Of a stretch of DNA of 21,302 nucleotides, positions 14,326 to 21,152 are shown piece by piece. The notes beneath the pieces were generated by a model, which was given only the letters and a program-made list of their open reading frames with translations, made no database searches and was not told the origin of the DNA. Source of the stretch: DASSFZ01 sp036514635 (GTDB taxonomy: Bacteria > Chloroflexota > Anaerolineae > Fen-1058); assembly GCA_036514635.1 (NCBI GenBank), contig DATBWU010000203.1, positions 1 to 21,302 on the forward strand, given 5' to 3'. Numbering within the stretch: position 1 is the stretch's first letter; every line of letters begins with the position of its first letter. Made by a program: the position numbers and the translations under genes.

Positions 14326-15252
14326 ATGATTCGAACCGAAGGATTGACCAAAACATTCGCGGTTGACAAGAGGATCGGGAAGATCACGGCCGTCGACCGG
14401 CTCGATCTGGACGTGAAGGCCGGGGAAGTGTTCGGCTTCCTCGGTCCAAACGGCGCCGGCAAGACGACGACGGTGCGCCTGTTGAGCGCGTTGATCGGCG
14501 CCACCTCCGGCCGTGCCTGGGTGAACGGCTTCGAGATCGGCAAGCGCGATCAGGAAGTGCGCGCATCGATCGGCATCTTGACCGAGCAGCCCGGCATGTA
14601 CGATCGGTTGAGCGCTCAGAAGAACCTGATGATTTACGCGCGCCTGTACGGCGTGCCGAACCCCGCCGGGCAGGTCGAGAAGTATCTGCGCATGCTCGGA
14701 CTGTGGGATCGGCGCAGGGACCCGGCGGGATCGTTCTCGAAGGGCATGAAGCAAAAACTCGCCATCGCGCGGGCGATCCTGCACGAGCCGAAGACGATCT
14801 TTCTTGACGAGCCAACGGCGGGCCTCGATCCGGAGGCGGCCAAGCTGGTGCGCGACTTCATCGAAGAACTCAAGACCGAAGGCCGCACGATCTTCCTGTG
14901 CACGCACAACCTCGACGAGGCCGATCGGCTGTGCGACCGCATCGCGGTGTTCAAGCATCGCGTGATCAAGCTCGACACGCCCAGCCGCATGCGCACGTCG
15001 ATGTTCGGGCGAACCGTCGAGATTCAAGTGCGCCACGCCGATGAGCCGATGCTGGCGCTGCTGAAGCACTTCGACTTCGTCAAGAGCGCCGAATGGGTAG
15101 ACGGCAAGATCGTCGCGCAGGTGGACGATCCCGAATCGGGCAACCCGGCGCTGGTCAAAGCCCTAGTCGAAGCCGGGGCCGAGGTGCAATTCGTCAGCGA
15201 GTTGAAGCACTCGCTGGAAGACGTGTATCTGTCGCTCATCAACAATCGGTAG
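14326..15252 (+). CDS. ABC transporter ATP-binding protein
   Basis: A 308-residue ATPase. Walker A is GPNGAGKTT (40-48), the Q-loop is near Q88, the signature reads FSKGMKQ (137-143), Walker B is TIFLDEP (157-163) and the switch histidine is H194 in CTHNLDEA. The C-terminal ~80 residues form the accessory domain seen in CcmA/NatA- or drug-export-type ATPases. It pairs with the permease 26 bp downstream to make an ABC-2 exporter. The substrate is unknown; the YtrA context suggests export of, or resistance to, a membrane-active compound. An AGAGGTAGGG lies upstream of the ATG. Confidence 0.95.
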   Translation: MIRTEGLTKTFAVDKRIGKITAVDRLDLDVKAGEVFGFLGPNGAGKTTTVRLLSALIGATSGRAWVNGFEIGKRDQEVRASIGILTEQPGMYDRLSAQKNLMIYARLYGVPNPAGQVEKYLRMLGLWDRRRDPAGSFSKGMKQKLAIARAILHEPKTIFLDEPTAGLDPEAAKLVRDFIEELKTEGRTIFLCTHNLDEADRLCDRIAVFKHRVIKLDTPSRMRTSMFGRTVEIQVRHADEPMLALLKHFDFVKSAEWVDGKIVAQVDDPESGNPALVKALVEAGAEVQFVSELKHSLEDVYLSLINNR

Positions 15253-15278
15253 AGACCGGGTTTCTCAGGAGCACGACC

Positions 15279-16064
15279 ATGCGTATCCGAACCCTGATCG
15301 ATAAAGAATGGAATGAAGTCTTCAAGAACAAGCTGGTGCTGTTCACAGTGTTATTGCTGCCGCTGGTTTTCGCGGTTTTGCCGCTGGTGCAGCTCGCCAC
15401 GACGCGACAGGTGAACCCCGGCGAACTGTCTGACGCGCCGGGCAACATCGCGCGGCTGTGCGACCTGCAGGGACTGACCTCCGCCGAGTGCATGCAGACT
15501 TTCCTGTCCCAATCGTTCATGCTCTTCTTCTTCCTGATGCCGCTGATGATCCCGGTGACGATCGCGTCATATAGCATCGTCGGCGAAAAGACGACGCGCT
15601 CGCTGGAACCGCTGCTGGCGACGCCGACGACCACGGCCGAGATCATCGTGGGCAAAGGGCTGGCGGCAGTCATCCCGGCGATGGCGGCGGGCTGGCTGTC
15701 GTTTGCGGTTTACCTGATCGGCGCGCGCTTCTTCGTGGTCAGCGACCGCGTGTACGCGGCCATCGCCAGCCCGGTGTGGCTGGTGGGCATGGTGCTGGTC
15801 GCGCCGCTGCTCACGCTCTTCTCCGTCGGTGCGGCTATCGTCATCTCGTCCCGCGTCAACGATCCGCGCGCGGCGGAGCAGTTGGGCGCGTTGGTCATCC
15901 TCCCGGTGCTGGCCGTGTTCATCGGGCAGATCTTCGGCGTCATCGCGCTGAACGTGACGTCGATGATCGTCTTCGCGGGAGTGATGCTTGTGGTCGACGC
16001 GGGGATGCTGTACCTGGCGGCAAAACTGTTCCAGCGCGAGACCATCCTGACCCGCTGGCGCTGA
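15279..16064 (+). CDS. ABC-2 type transporter permease
   Basis: A 261-residue membrane protein with about six helices (roughly 18-38, 78-100, 124-148, 162-188, 197-215 and 220-245). GEKTTRSLEPLLATPTT between helices two and three is the cytoplasmic coupling segment typical of ABC-2/NatB permeases. The ATG at 15279 is chosen because CAGGAG lies 7 nt upstream. The longer open frame to 15093 overlaps the ATPase gene and is spurious. It forms the exporter with the preceding ATPase. A perfect hairpin follows the stop codon. Confidence 0.92.
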   Translation: MRIRTLIDKEWNEVFKNKLVLFTVLLLPLVFAVLPLVQLATTRQVNPGELSDAPGNIARLCDLQGLTSAECMQTFLSQSFMLFFFLMPLMIPVTIASYSIVGEKTTRSLEPLLATPTTTAEIIVGKGLAAVIPAMAAGWLSFAVYLIGARFFVVSDRVYAAIASPVWLVGMVLVAPLLTLFSVGAAIVISSRVNDPRAAEQLGALVILPVLAVFIGQIFGVIALNVTSMIVFAGVMLVVDAGMLYLAAKLFQRETILTRWR

Positions 16065-16070
16065 TCCTTC

Positions 16071-16115
16071 GACGAATGACGAAGGACTGGCGCTTTTCGT
16101 CCTTCGTCATTCGTC
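16071..16115. terminator. Perfect 17-bp hairpin at the end of the ABC cassette
   Basis: GACGAATGACGAAGGAC (16071-16087) and GTCCTTCGTCATTCGTC (16099-16115) form a perfect 17-bp stem with an 11-nt loop, 6 nt after the permease stop. TTTCGTCC follows rather than a clean T-run. It carries the same 15-nt word as the repeat at 7721-7790, so it is both a repeat-family member and a likely terminator. Confidence 0.65.
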
Positions 16116-16139
16116 TTTCGTCCATTCTCACGTGAAACA

Positions 16140-16163
16140 CGGGCGGAGCATTGGCTTCGCCCG
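16140..16163. other. Short GC-rich hairpin
   Basis: CGGGCG-G-AGC, loop ATTG, GCT-T-CGCCCG is a compact stem with one mismatch, just after the 17-bp hairpin. There is no T-run on the plus strand. It may add to termination of the ABC cassette; the role is uncertain. Confidence 0.35.
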
Positions 16164-16200
16164 TTCGCGTGTGTGCCGCCGCGCTTGGGCCTGGCGGGGT

Positions 16201-16229
16201 TTGCATTCGCGGCGTGGCGATGCTAAGAT
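16201..16229 (+). promoter_or_regulatory. Promoter of the anchored hypothetical protein gene
   Basis: TTGCAT (16201-16206) and TAAGAT (16224-16229) are spaced by 17 nt, and TGC directly precedes the -10 (extended -10). Transcription would begin near 16236. A strong AAGGAGG lies at 16252-16258, 5 nt before the ATG. Confidence 0.65.
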
Positions 16230-16263
16230 TCGCCGCGATTTGCCGCCTTGCAAGGAGGACGCC

Positions 16264-16806
16264 ATGTCTCGCCGCCAGCGTATCTGGAACGCGATCAAGA
16301 ACATCGCGATCGTGCTTTCGCTGATCATCAACTTGACGCTGATCGTGGTAGTGCTGGTGCTGGTCAGCCAGATAGGGGCCATCAAGGCCACGCTCAACAG
16401 CGTGCTGACGCAACTGGACAACGCTTTTGCCTCACTGGGCACGGCCGTCATCCAGGACAGCATTCACATCGACCAGCGCGTGCCGGTGCACTTCGATTTG
16501 CCTATTAGCCAGGATATCAGCGCGGTGACGACGGCTCCCATCCCGTTGGCGCTTCCCGCGTCCTTCTCGTTGGGCGCGTTTGGGCAGATTAACGGCACGG
16601 TCTCGCTGGCCTTGCCGCCCGATCTGGTTCTGCCGATCCGCATTGGCATGACCGTGCCCGTCAATACCGAGATCGCCGTCATCTTCGACCAGCCGGTGGT
16701 CATCCCACTCGGCCAAAGGGGCCTCGGCCCGGTGATCGACCAGTTGCGCAGTGTCACCCGGCCGCTCCTGCAAATCGTGCGTTCGCTGCCCGATTCGATT
16801 CCGTAG
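16264..16806 (+). CDS. Single-pass membrane-anchored protein of unknown function
   Basis: A 180-residue protein. A basic N-terminus (MSRRQRIWNAIK) leads into one long hydrophobic helix (about 13-38), an uncleaved anchor. A short helical segment (about 40-60) follows. The remaining part (about 65-165) is rich in Pro, Val, Ile and Leu, reads as beta strands (for example VPVHFDLPI, GTVSLALPPDL, LPIRIGMTVPVNTEIAV) and is probably extracytoplasmic. No family is recognised. The ATG at 16264 follows a near-perfect ribosome-binding site; the longer frame to 16132 has no support. It has its own promoter and lies between the ABC cassette and the peptidase gene. Confidence 0.8.
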   Translation: MSRRQRIWNAIKNIAIVLSLIINLTLIVVVLVLVSQIGAIKATLNSVLTQLDNAFASLGTAVIQDSIHIDQRVPVHFDLPISQDISAVTTAPIPLALPASFSLGAFGQINGTVSLALPPDLVLPIRIGMTVPVNTEIAVIFDQPVVIPLGQRGLGPVIDQLRSVTRPLLQIVRSLPDSIP

Positions 16807-16817
16807 TGTTTCACGTC

Positions 16818-16864
16818 GAACACCGAACACTGATGACTGAACACTGATAACTGAACCCTGATGA
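16818..16864. repeat. GAACACTGAT-word tandem repeat at the peptidase start
   Basis: Words GAACACTGATGACT, GAACACTGATAACT and GAACCCTGATGACC follow one another with a 15-nt period, with GAACACC before them. Unlike most repeats in the window it is a direct repeat without a complementary arm. The ATG of the M20 peptidase lies in the last copy. Confidence 0.7.
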
Positions 16865-18003
16865 CCGATCTACTGACCGCCTGCCAAGCCCGCCTGCCCG
16901 ACGCGCTGGCGCTGCTCAAACGCCTGGCCGCCATCGAATCTCCCTCGACCGACAAATCCGCCGTCGATCGCTGCGTGGATTTCGCCGAGGCCGCCATTCG
17001 AGAGGCGGGATTGACCACCCGCCGCGTGCCGGCCGCTGCCGCTGGCGACCAGGCCATCGCCGATTGGCCGGGTCTGGACGCCGGGGCCGGTCGTATCCTG
17101 TTGCTGCTTCATCTCGATACCGTCTGGCCGATCGGGACGCTGGATCGGATGCCGATTCGCGAGGAGAATGGCCGCTTGTATGGGCCTGGAGTGTACGACA
17201 TGAAAGCCAGCGTCGCGATCGGCTGGCTGGCCGTCCACGCGCTGCGCGACCTCGGCCAGACGCCGCGCCGCCCGATTCGATTCCTGTTCACCGGCGATGA
17301 AGAGATCGGCAGCGATGCAGCAGTCGAGCTGATCCGCACCGAGGCACGCCAAAGCGCCGTGGTACTGGTGATGGAACCGGCATTGCCCGGCGGCGAAGTG
17401 AAAACGTCACGCAAGGGTGTGGGCGACTTCAAGGTGATCGCGCACGGGCGATCCTCGCACGCAGGCGGCAACCACGAAAAAGGCCTGAACGCAATCGAAG
17501 AGCTGGCGCACCACATCCTGACCTTGCAGAGGTTGACCGACTACGAGCGCGGCACGACGGTGAACGTCGGCGTGATCCACGGCGGAACGCGCAGCAACGT
17601 CGTGCCGGAACGCGCCGAGATAGAAGTCGATTTTCGTGTGGCGACGATGGCGGAGGCCGAGCGCATCGCGCAGGTGCTTCAATCGCTCAAGCCGGTACTG
17701 CCCGGCGCGCGGCTCGAAGTGACCGGCGGATTGAATCGCCCGCCGATGGAGCGAAACGCGACGATGATCGCGACGTTCGAGAAAGCGCGGCGCATCGCCG
17801 CCGGCCTGGGGATCGATTTACAGGAAGGCTCGACAGGCGGAGGCAGCGACGGCAACTTCACCGCCGCGCTCGGCGTGCCGACACTCGACGGGTTGGGCGC
17901 GCTGGGCGACGGCGCGCACGCGCTGCACGAGCACGTCGTCATCGACAGCATCGCGCAACGGGCAGCGCTCCTCGCGGCGTTGTGGAGGGAGTGGGAATCA
18001 TGA
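16861..18003 (+). CDS. M20 family metallopeptidase (carboxypeptidase G2-like)
   Basis: A 380-residue two-zinc peptidase. Metal ligands and catalytic residues are visible: H84 and D86 in HLDTVWP, D113 in YDMKA, the catalytic pair E147-E148 in GDEEIGS, E172 in MEP, and H353 near GDGAHALHE. The dimerisation domain is about 183-295 (RSSHAGGNHEKGLNAIEELA), and GGGSDGNF (327-334) is typical of glutamate-carboxypeptidase-like members. It probably cleaves a C-terminal amino acid from a small peptide or folate-like compound; the substrate is not certain. No signal peptide is seen, so it is cytoplasmic. The ATG has no ribosome-binding site and sits in a repeat. Confidence 0.93.
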   Translation: MTDLLTACQARLPDALALLKRLAAIESPSTDKSAVDRCVDFAEAAIREAGLTTRRVPAAAAGDQAIADWPGLDAGAGRILLLLHLDTVWPIGTLDRMPIREENGRLYGPGVYDMKASVAIGWLAVHALRDLGQTPRRPIRFLFTGDEEIGSDAAVELIRTEARQSAVVLVMEPALPGGEVKTSRKGVGDFKVIAHGRSSHAGGNHEKGLNAIEELAHHILTLQRLTDYERGTTVNVGVIHGGTRSNVVPERAEIEVDFRVATMAEAERIAQVLQSLKPVLPGARLEVTGGLNRPPMERNATMIATFEKARRIAAGLGIDLQEGSTGGGSDGNFTAALGVPTLDGLGALGDGAHALHEHVVIDSIAQRAALLAALWREWES

Positions 18004-18039
18004 GGCGACGGACTCATTGAACGCGCCGGTCACCTGCAT

Positions 18040-19428
18040 TCACGGGTGCTGCGCCAGCACGCGCTTGAGATCCTCTAGCGTGACGACCGGCGCGATAGCG
18101 TTGAGGAAGTCGACGACCCGAGGAATCTTGGCTCGCAATTCGCGCACCGCCGGGCCGATCGGATCTGCGCCGGATGCGCCCGGCTGATCGGCATACGATC
18201 CGTAGAAGGCGAAATACGCCTGATTCAACTTGCGGATACGATAGCCGTTCTCAAGGAAGACCTTGCGGCGATCTTCCATGTACGTTTCCGCCTGGGTAAT
18301 CCACTTCAATGCTTCGTCGCGCAGCGATGCCGCCTCGGCTCGCTGACCCTGCCCCTCTGCCTCGCTCGCTTTCACATTCAACGTGTGCGCTTCCGCCAGA
18401 TACTCGTCGACCTGCACGCGCGTGACGTGCATCTCACGGTTGAAGTTGAAGGCGTTCGGATCGGGCGCAGGCGGCGGCTCGCTGGTTGTGCCGGGCGGCT
18501 GGGGCGGCTCGTATACGAAGGGATAATCGCGTTTGGCGATTTCCGGATAAAAACGTTTCAGGACGAGAATGCCGATCTCGTCACCGGCCAGCGACGCGAC
18601 TGTCTCGTTGATCGTCAGCGTGTCGCCGCCGCCGACACCACTCAATAGCAGGTTGAAGCCCAGCGGGCGGAAAAACAGCCAGTGATGAGTCCACTCGTGC
18701 GCGGTGACCTGCAAGAGGAACAGTAAGTCCGTCGTTTCGATGATCATCGACGGATAGACGGCCAGCCCCCCGATCGGCGTGACCAGCGCCGATTTGTCCA
18801 ACTGTTTGAGGACGGCGCTCTCGATCGTTTCGGCTCGATCGACGGTGATGTCGGCAGACAAGGTGATGCCCGGCTCGCGCTTGATCTCGTCGCGCGGCGA
18901 GAGGATCAGGATGCGCGGCAGCGGTGTCACGCGCGCCAGCACCGGCGGGAACACTCGCCCGCCCACGGCGAATCCTTCGTCGGCTAGGACAGCGGCGATC
19001 TGCTCCTGGACGATGGCTTCGGCCGTCGGTCGCCGGCGCTCGACTTCGGCGCGCAGTTGATCGCGCTCGGCGCGCTGCCCGGCTGTGGCCGATTGAGGAT
19101 CGGAGACGTTGGGATCGGAATAGGCCCGATTGATGTCGGCGTCGAGCCGGGCCAGTTGCCGCGTCCGATCGAGATAATCGACGACGAACTGCGCGCGCTG
19201 CTCGTCGTCGAGGTAAGCCTGAATCGCCACGCCGGCCTGCGCGCCTTTCTCGGCAAAGGCAGCGATCTCCCACTGAATGAAATCGAATCGATCCGCTCCG
19301 ACGATGCGCTCGATCTGCGCGCCTGCGGCATTCGGCGGCAGAACGTCGCCCGCTAAAAAGAAAGCAATGACGGCCAACGAGAGGGCTTGTTCGAGAAGGT
19401 GTTGAAGACGCTGTATCAGGCGGCGCAT
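18040..19428 (-). CDS. Putative exported HExxH zinc metallopeptidase
   Basis: A 462-residue protein with a hydrophobic N-terminal segment (about 14-27) that is a signal peptide or anchor. The zinc motif HEWTH lies at H244-H248, and NETVASLAGDE (274-284) supplies a likely third ligand, E275, as in gluzincins. Charged helices lie at about 85-150 (QRAERDQLRAEVERRR) and 345-385, probably coiled coil. A Pro-rich stretch (309-325) splits the domain. The end contains LNQAYFAFYGSYAD. The order HExxH, NE...GDE and a C-terminal FG/FYGxY recalls the DUF2265/COG4324 predicted aminopeptidases, but the match is from memory. It converges on the M20 peptidase gene. Confidence 0.75.
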   Translation of the reverse strand: MRRLIQRLQHLLEQALSLAVIAFFLAGDVLPPNAAGAQIERIVGADRFDFIQWEIAAFAEKGAQAGVAIQAYLDDEQRAQFVVDYLDRTRQLARLDADINRAYSDPNVSDPQSATAGQRAERDQLRAEVERRRPTAEAIVQEQIAAVLADEGFAVGGRVFPPVLARVTPLPRILILSPRDEIKREPGITLSADITVDRAETIESAVLKQLDKSALVTPIGGLAVYPSMIIETTDLLFLLQVTAHEWTHHWLFFRPLGFNLLLSGVGGGDTLTINETVASLAGDEIGILVLKRFYPEIAKRDYPFVYEPPQPPGTTSEPPPAPDPNAFNFNREMHVTRVQVDEYLAEAHTLNVKASEAEGQGQRAEAASLRDEALKWITQAETYMEDRRKVFLENGYRIRKLNQAYFAFYGSYADQPGASGADPIGPAVRELRAKIPRVVDFLNAIAPVVTLEDLKRVLAQHP

Positions 19429-19462
19429 CAGAGGCTGTTTTGAAAATCGGAAACAGGGTTAC

Positions 19463-19532
19463 TCCACGAAGTCACACGAAGGCGCACGAAGATTGACTGG
19501 TTTCCCTTCGTGTTGCTTCGTGTGTCTTCGTG
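19463..19532. repeat. Palindrome of CACGAAG / CTTCGTG words
   Basis: CCACGAAG, CACACGAAGG and GCACGAAG on the left are complemented by CCTTCGTG, GCTTCGTG and TCTTCGTGG on the right, three words per arm at 9-10 nt spacing, so the arms can pair in several registers. It lies just upstream of the metallopeptidase gene and probably in its leader. Confidence 0.8.
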
Positions 19533-19590
19533 GATCGGCTGATTTCCGAGAGAGTCTATTCTCTAAGGATACCGCGCTCGATGCCAAGTG

Positions 19591-19632
19591 GCAAACAAAA
19601 AGCCCGATCACCGTGTGGGATGATCGGGCTTC
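19591..19632 (-). terminator. Intrinsic terminator downstream of the HTH gene
   Basis: On the minus strand AGCCCGATCA (19630-19621) and TGATCGGGCT (19610-19601) make a perfect 10-bp stem with a 10-nt loop, followed by TTTTGTTTGC (19600-19591). This ends leftward transcription from the HTH gene. Confidence 0.85.
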
Positions 19633-19733
19633 GTATCGGTGGAGCGAACGGCGGCTTCTCCCCGCCACTCGCTCCGCTCAAGCGCCCGCTTCGACGAGGA
19701 AGTGGGCCGTCTTGAGCCAACACCCGTTGACCG
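19633..19733 (-). other. Structured 3' region, possible small RNA
   Basis: Between the HTH stop and the terminator there are two more hairpins. One has arms GGAGCGA (19641-19647) and TCGCTCC (19669-19675) with an inner GGCGG/CCGCC stem. The other has GCCCGCTTC (19684-19692) with GAAGTGGGC (19699-19707), one mismatch. With the terminator stem they make three consecutive hairpins, as in a processed 3'-UTR RNA. No gene of useful length is seen; a 19-codon GTG frame (VTVNGCW...) is not convincing. Confidence 0.35.
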
Positions 19734-19973
19734 TCACCGCTTTGCGCGCTTCGACGACGAAGGCCGGTGATTTTGAACGGTCGCCTGATCGAGCATAGCC
19801 AGGATGTTCGCTCCTTTGATGAACACGCGCCGCGAACCGTTCAATCTGCTGATCTGTAAATGGCCTTCGGCGATGATGCGCTTCACCGTGCTGAGGCTTA
19901 CGCCCAGAATCTCTGCCGCCTCTTCCCTGGAGTAGACCGCGTTTGGCTCGATGGCCGGTTTGGGCCTGACCAT
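19734..19973 (-). CDS. Excisionase-type (HTH_17-like) DNA-binding protein
   Basis: A 79-residue protein. VYSREEAAEILGVSLSTVKR (about 14-33) is a MerR/excisionase-like helix-turn-helix, followed by IIAEGHLQISRLNGSRRVFI, the wing. It binds DNA as a small stand-alone module. The basic tail (SSSKRAKR) may add affinity. The ATG at 19973 is chosen because GGAGGCGGGG lies right upstream. The frame opens at 20027, but that codon lies in the -35 box. No phage or integrase gene is near, so it is more likely a regulator than a true excisionase. It has its own promoter and a palindrome at the transcription start. Confidence 0.85.
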   Translation of the reverse strand: MVRPKPAIEPNAVYSREEAAEILGVSLSTVKRIIAEGHLQISRLNGSRRVFIKGANILAMLDQATVQNHRPSSSKRAKR

Positions 19974-19981
19974 ACCCCGCC

Positions 19982-19997
19982 TCCGCAAACTTGCGGA
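19982..19997. promoter_or_regulatory. Inverted repeat at the HTH gene transcription start
   Basis: TCCGCAA and TTGCGGA are perfect 7-bp arms with a 2-bp centre. The dyad begins two bases after the -10 box and its inner end overlaps the ribosome-binding site. It is well placed as an autoregulatory operator; a tight RNA hairpin hiding the ribosome-binding site is an alternative. Confidence 0.55.
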
Positions 19998-19998
19998 C

Positions 19999-20027
19999 AG
20001 TTTATCACGGCCCACTGGGATTGTCAA
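19999..20027 (-). promoter_or_regulatory. Sigma-70-type promoter of the HTH gene
   Basis: On the minus strand TTGACA (20027-20022, perfect) and TAAACT (20004-19999) are spaced by 17 nt, and TGA precedes the -10, an extended -10. Transcription would start near 19992, with a leader of about 19 nt. Confidence 0.8.
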
Positions 20028-20137
20028 CGGGCTATTTTGGGTCTTTAAGGGTTAAAATAGTTCATTAAGGCTCACAACGGGACACAGACGAGTCCTTCAG
20101 GCTCAAGAGGTTCTGGGACGGCCAGGCTCTCCCGCTG

Positions 20138-20146
20138 TGCTATAAT
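20138..20146 (+). promoter_or_regulatory. Extended -10 promoter of the epimerase gene
   Basis: TGCTATAAT is a perfect extended -10. No clear -35 is found. Only 7 nt separate the -10 from the ATG at 20154, so the message would be leaderless, and no ribosome-binding site is visible. Confidence 0.7.
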
Positions 20147-20153
20147 CGCACCG

Positions 20154-21080
20154 ATGCAATTCCTCGTGACCGGCGGAGCCGGGTTCCTCGGCTCACATCT
20201 CTGCAATCGGTTGGCGCGCGACGGGCACACCGTCCGCGCGCTCGACGATCTCAGCGCAGGCGATCCCTCGCAACTCGATCCGGCCGTGCTTTTCACACGC
20301 GGCGACGTGGCCGACATTCCCAAGTTGTGGTCATTGCTGCAAGGCGTCGATGGTGTGTATCACCTGGCCGCGCGTGTGTCGGTGCCGCAGTCGGTGCTTT
20401 ACCCGCGTGACTACAATACGGTCAACGTCGGCGGAACCGTCGCGCTGATGGAGGCCGTGCGCGACGCAGGCGTGAAGCGCGTCGTGCTGACTTCGTCGGG
20501 CGCGGTCTACGGGCAGCAGGCGCAGCAGCCGGTGCGCGAGGACATGCCGCCGAACCCCGATTCGCCTTACGCCGTCTCGAAGTTGTCCGCCGAGTATTAC
20601 GTGAGAACCATCGGCGCGCTGTGGAAGATCGAAACGGTGATCTTGCGCATCTTCAACGCTTACGGCCCGGGTCAGGCGCTGCCCGCGTCGCACCCGCCGG
20701 TCGTGCCGCAATTCATCAAGCACGCCATTGGCGGCGGATCGCTGGTAATTTTCGGCGATGGCACGCAGACGCGCGATTTTGTGTACATCGACGATGTGAC
20801 CGACGCGCTGGTCGCCGCTGTAGCCGCACCGGGTGTCGATCGCGAAGTGATCAACATCGGCAGCGGGCAAGAGACCGCGTTGAACGATTTGGTCAAACAC
20901 GTCGAGCGCGCGGCGGGCAGAAAAGTCGAGCCGCTGCACAACACCTCGGTGGGCGGCGGCGTCCGCCGGCTGGTCGCCGACATCGGCAAAGCACGGCGGC
21001 TGCTCAACTTCAATCCGCGTATCTCGCTCGATGATGGCTTGCGCCTGACGCGCGAGCGCGATCCGAGATTCCAAAAGTGA
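20154..21080 (+). CDS. NAD-dependent epimerase/dehydratase (UDP-glucose 4-epimerase-like)
   Basis: A 308-residue extended short-chain dehydrogenase. The NAD-binding motif GGAGFLG lies at 7-13 after VT, with LDDLS after beta2 and DVAD near 51-54. HLAAR (70-74) is typical. Catalytic residues are in TSSGAVYG (113-120) and the Y139/K143 pair of YAVSK. The C-terminal substrate domain has NAYGPGQ, IFGDGTQTRDFVYIDDV and NIGSGQE. It acts on a nucleotide sugar, most likely UDP-glucose or a relative, for surface polysaccharide; the exact substrate cannot be told. Transcription starts almost at the ATG. Confidence 0.93.
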   Translation: MQFLVTGGAGFLGSHLCNRLARDGHTVRALDDLSAGDPSQLDPAVLFTRGDVADIPKLWSLLQGVDGVYHLAARVSVPQSVLYPRDYNTVNVGGTVALMEAVRDAGVKRVVLTSSGAVYGQQAQQPVREDMPPNPDSPYAVSKLSAEYYVRTIGALWKIETVILRIFNAYGPGQALPASHPPVVPQFIKHAIGGGSLVIFGDGTQTRDFVYIDDVTDALVAAVAAPGVDREVINIGSGQETALNDLVKHVERAAGRKVEPLHNTSVGGGVRRLVADIGKARRLLNFNPRISLDDGLRLTRERDPRFQK

Positions 21081-21109
21081 CAGGCTCATGTCCAGAACAA
21101 GTGGCGATC

Positions 21110-21142
21110 AGGTGACCGGCACTTTCGAAGTGCCGGTCACCT
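21110..21142. repeat. REP-like palindrome, copy 2 (perfect)
   Basis: AGGTGACCGGCACTT, TCG, AAGTGCCGGTCACCT: a perfect 15-bp stem with a 3-nt loop, 29 nt after the epimerase stop. It matches the copy at 10427-10467. With no T-run it could still act as a terminator or mRNA-end stabiliser. Confidence 0.9.
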
Positions 21143-21152
21143 CGGCCCCATG

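Noticed and set aside
14224..15069. A 281-codon leftward open frame
   Set aside because: It is antisense to the ABC ATPase gene and runs into the palindrome at 14212-14278.
15093..15278. N-terminal extension of the ABC permease
   Set aside because: It overlaps the ATPase gene in another frame; the ATG at 15279 has a good ribosome-binding site and a typical permease N-terminus.
19601..19707. tRNA or tRNA-like structure
   Set aside because: Three separate hairpins are present, but there is no acceptor stem joining the ends, no TTC-containing T-arm and no CCA end.
19734..20027. Prophage or integrative element based on the excisionase-like HTH protein
   Set aside because: No integrase, att-like direct repeats or phage genes are seen. 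Such small HTH proteins are common as ordinary regulators.
20331..21089. A 252-codon leftward open frame
   Set aside because: It is antisense to the epimerase gene and shows no domain.
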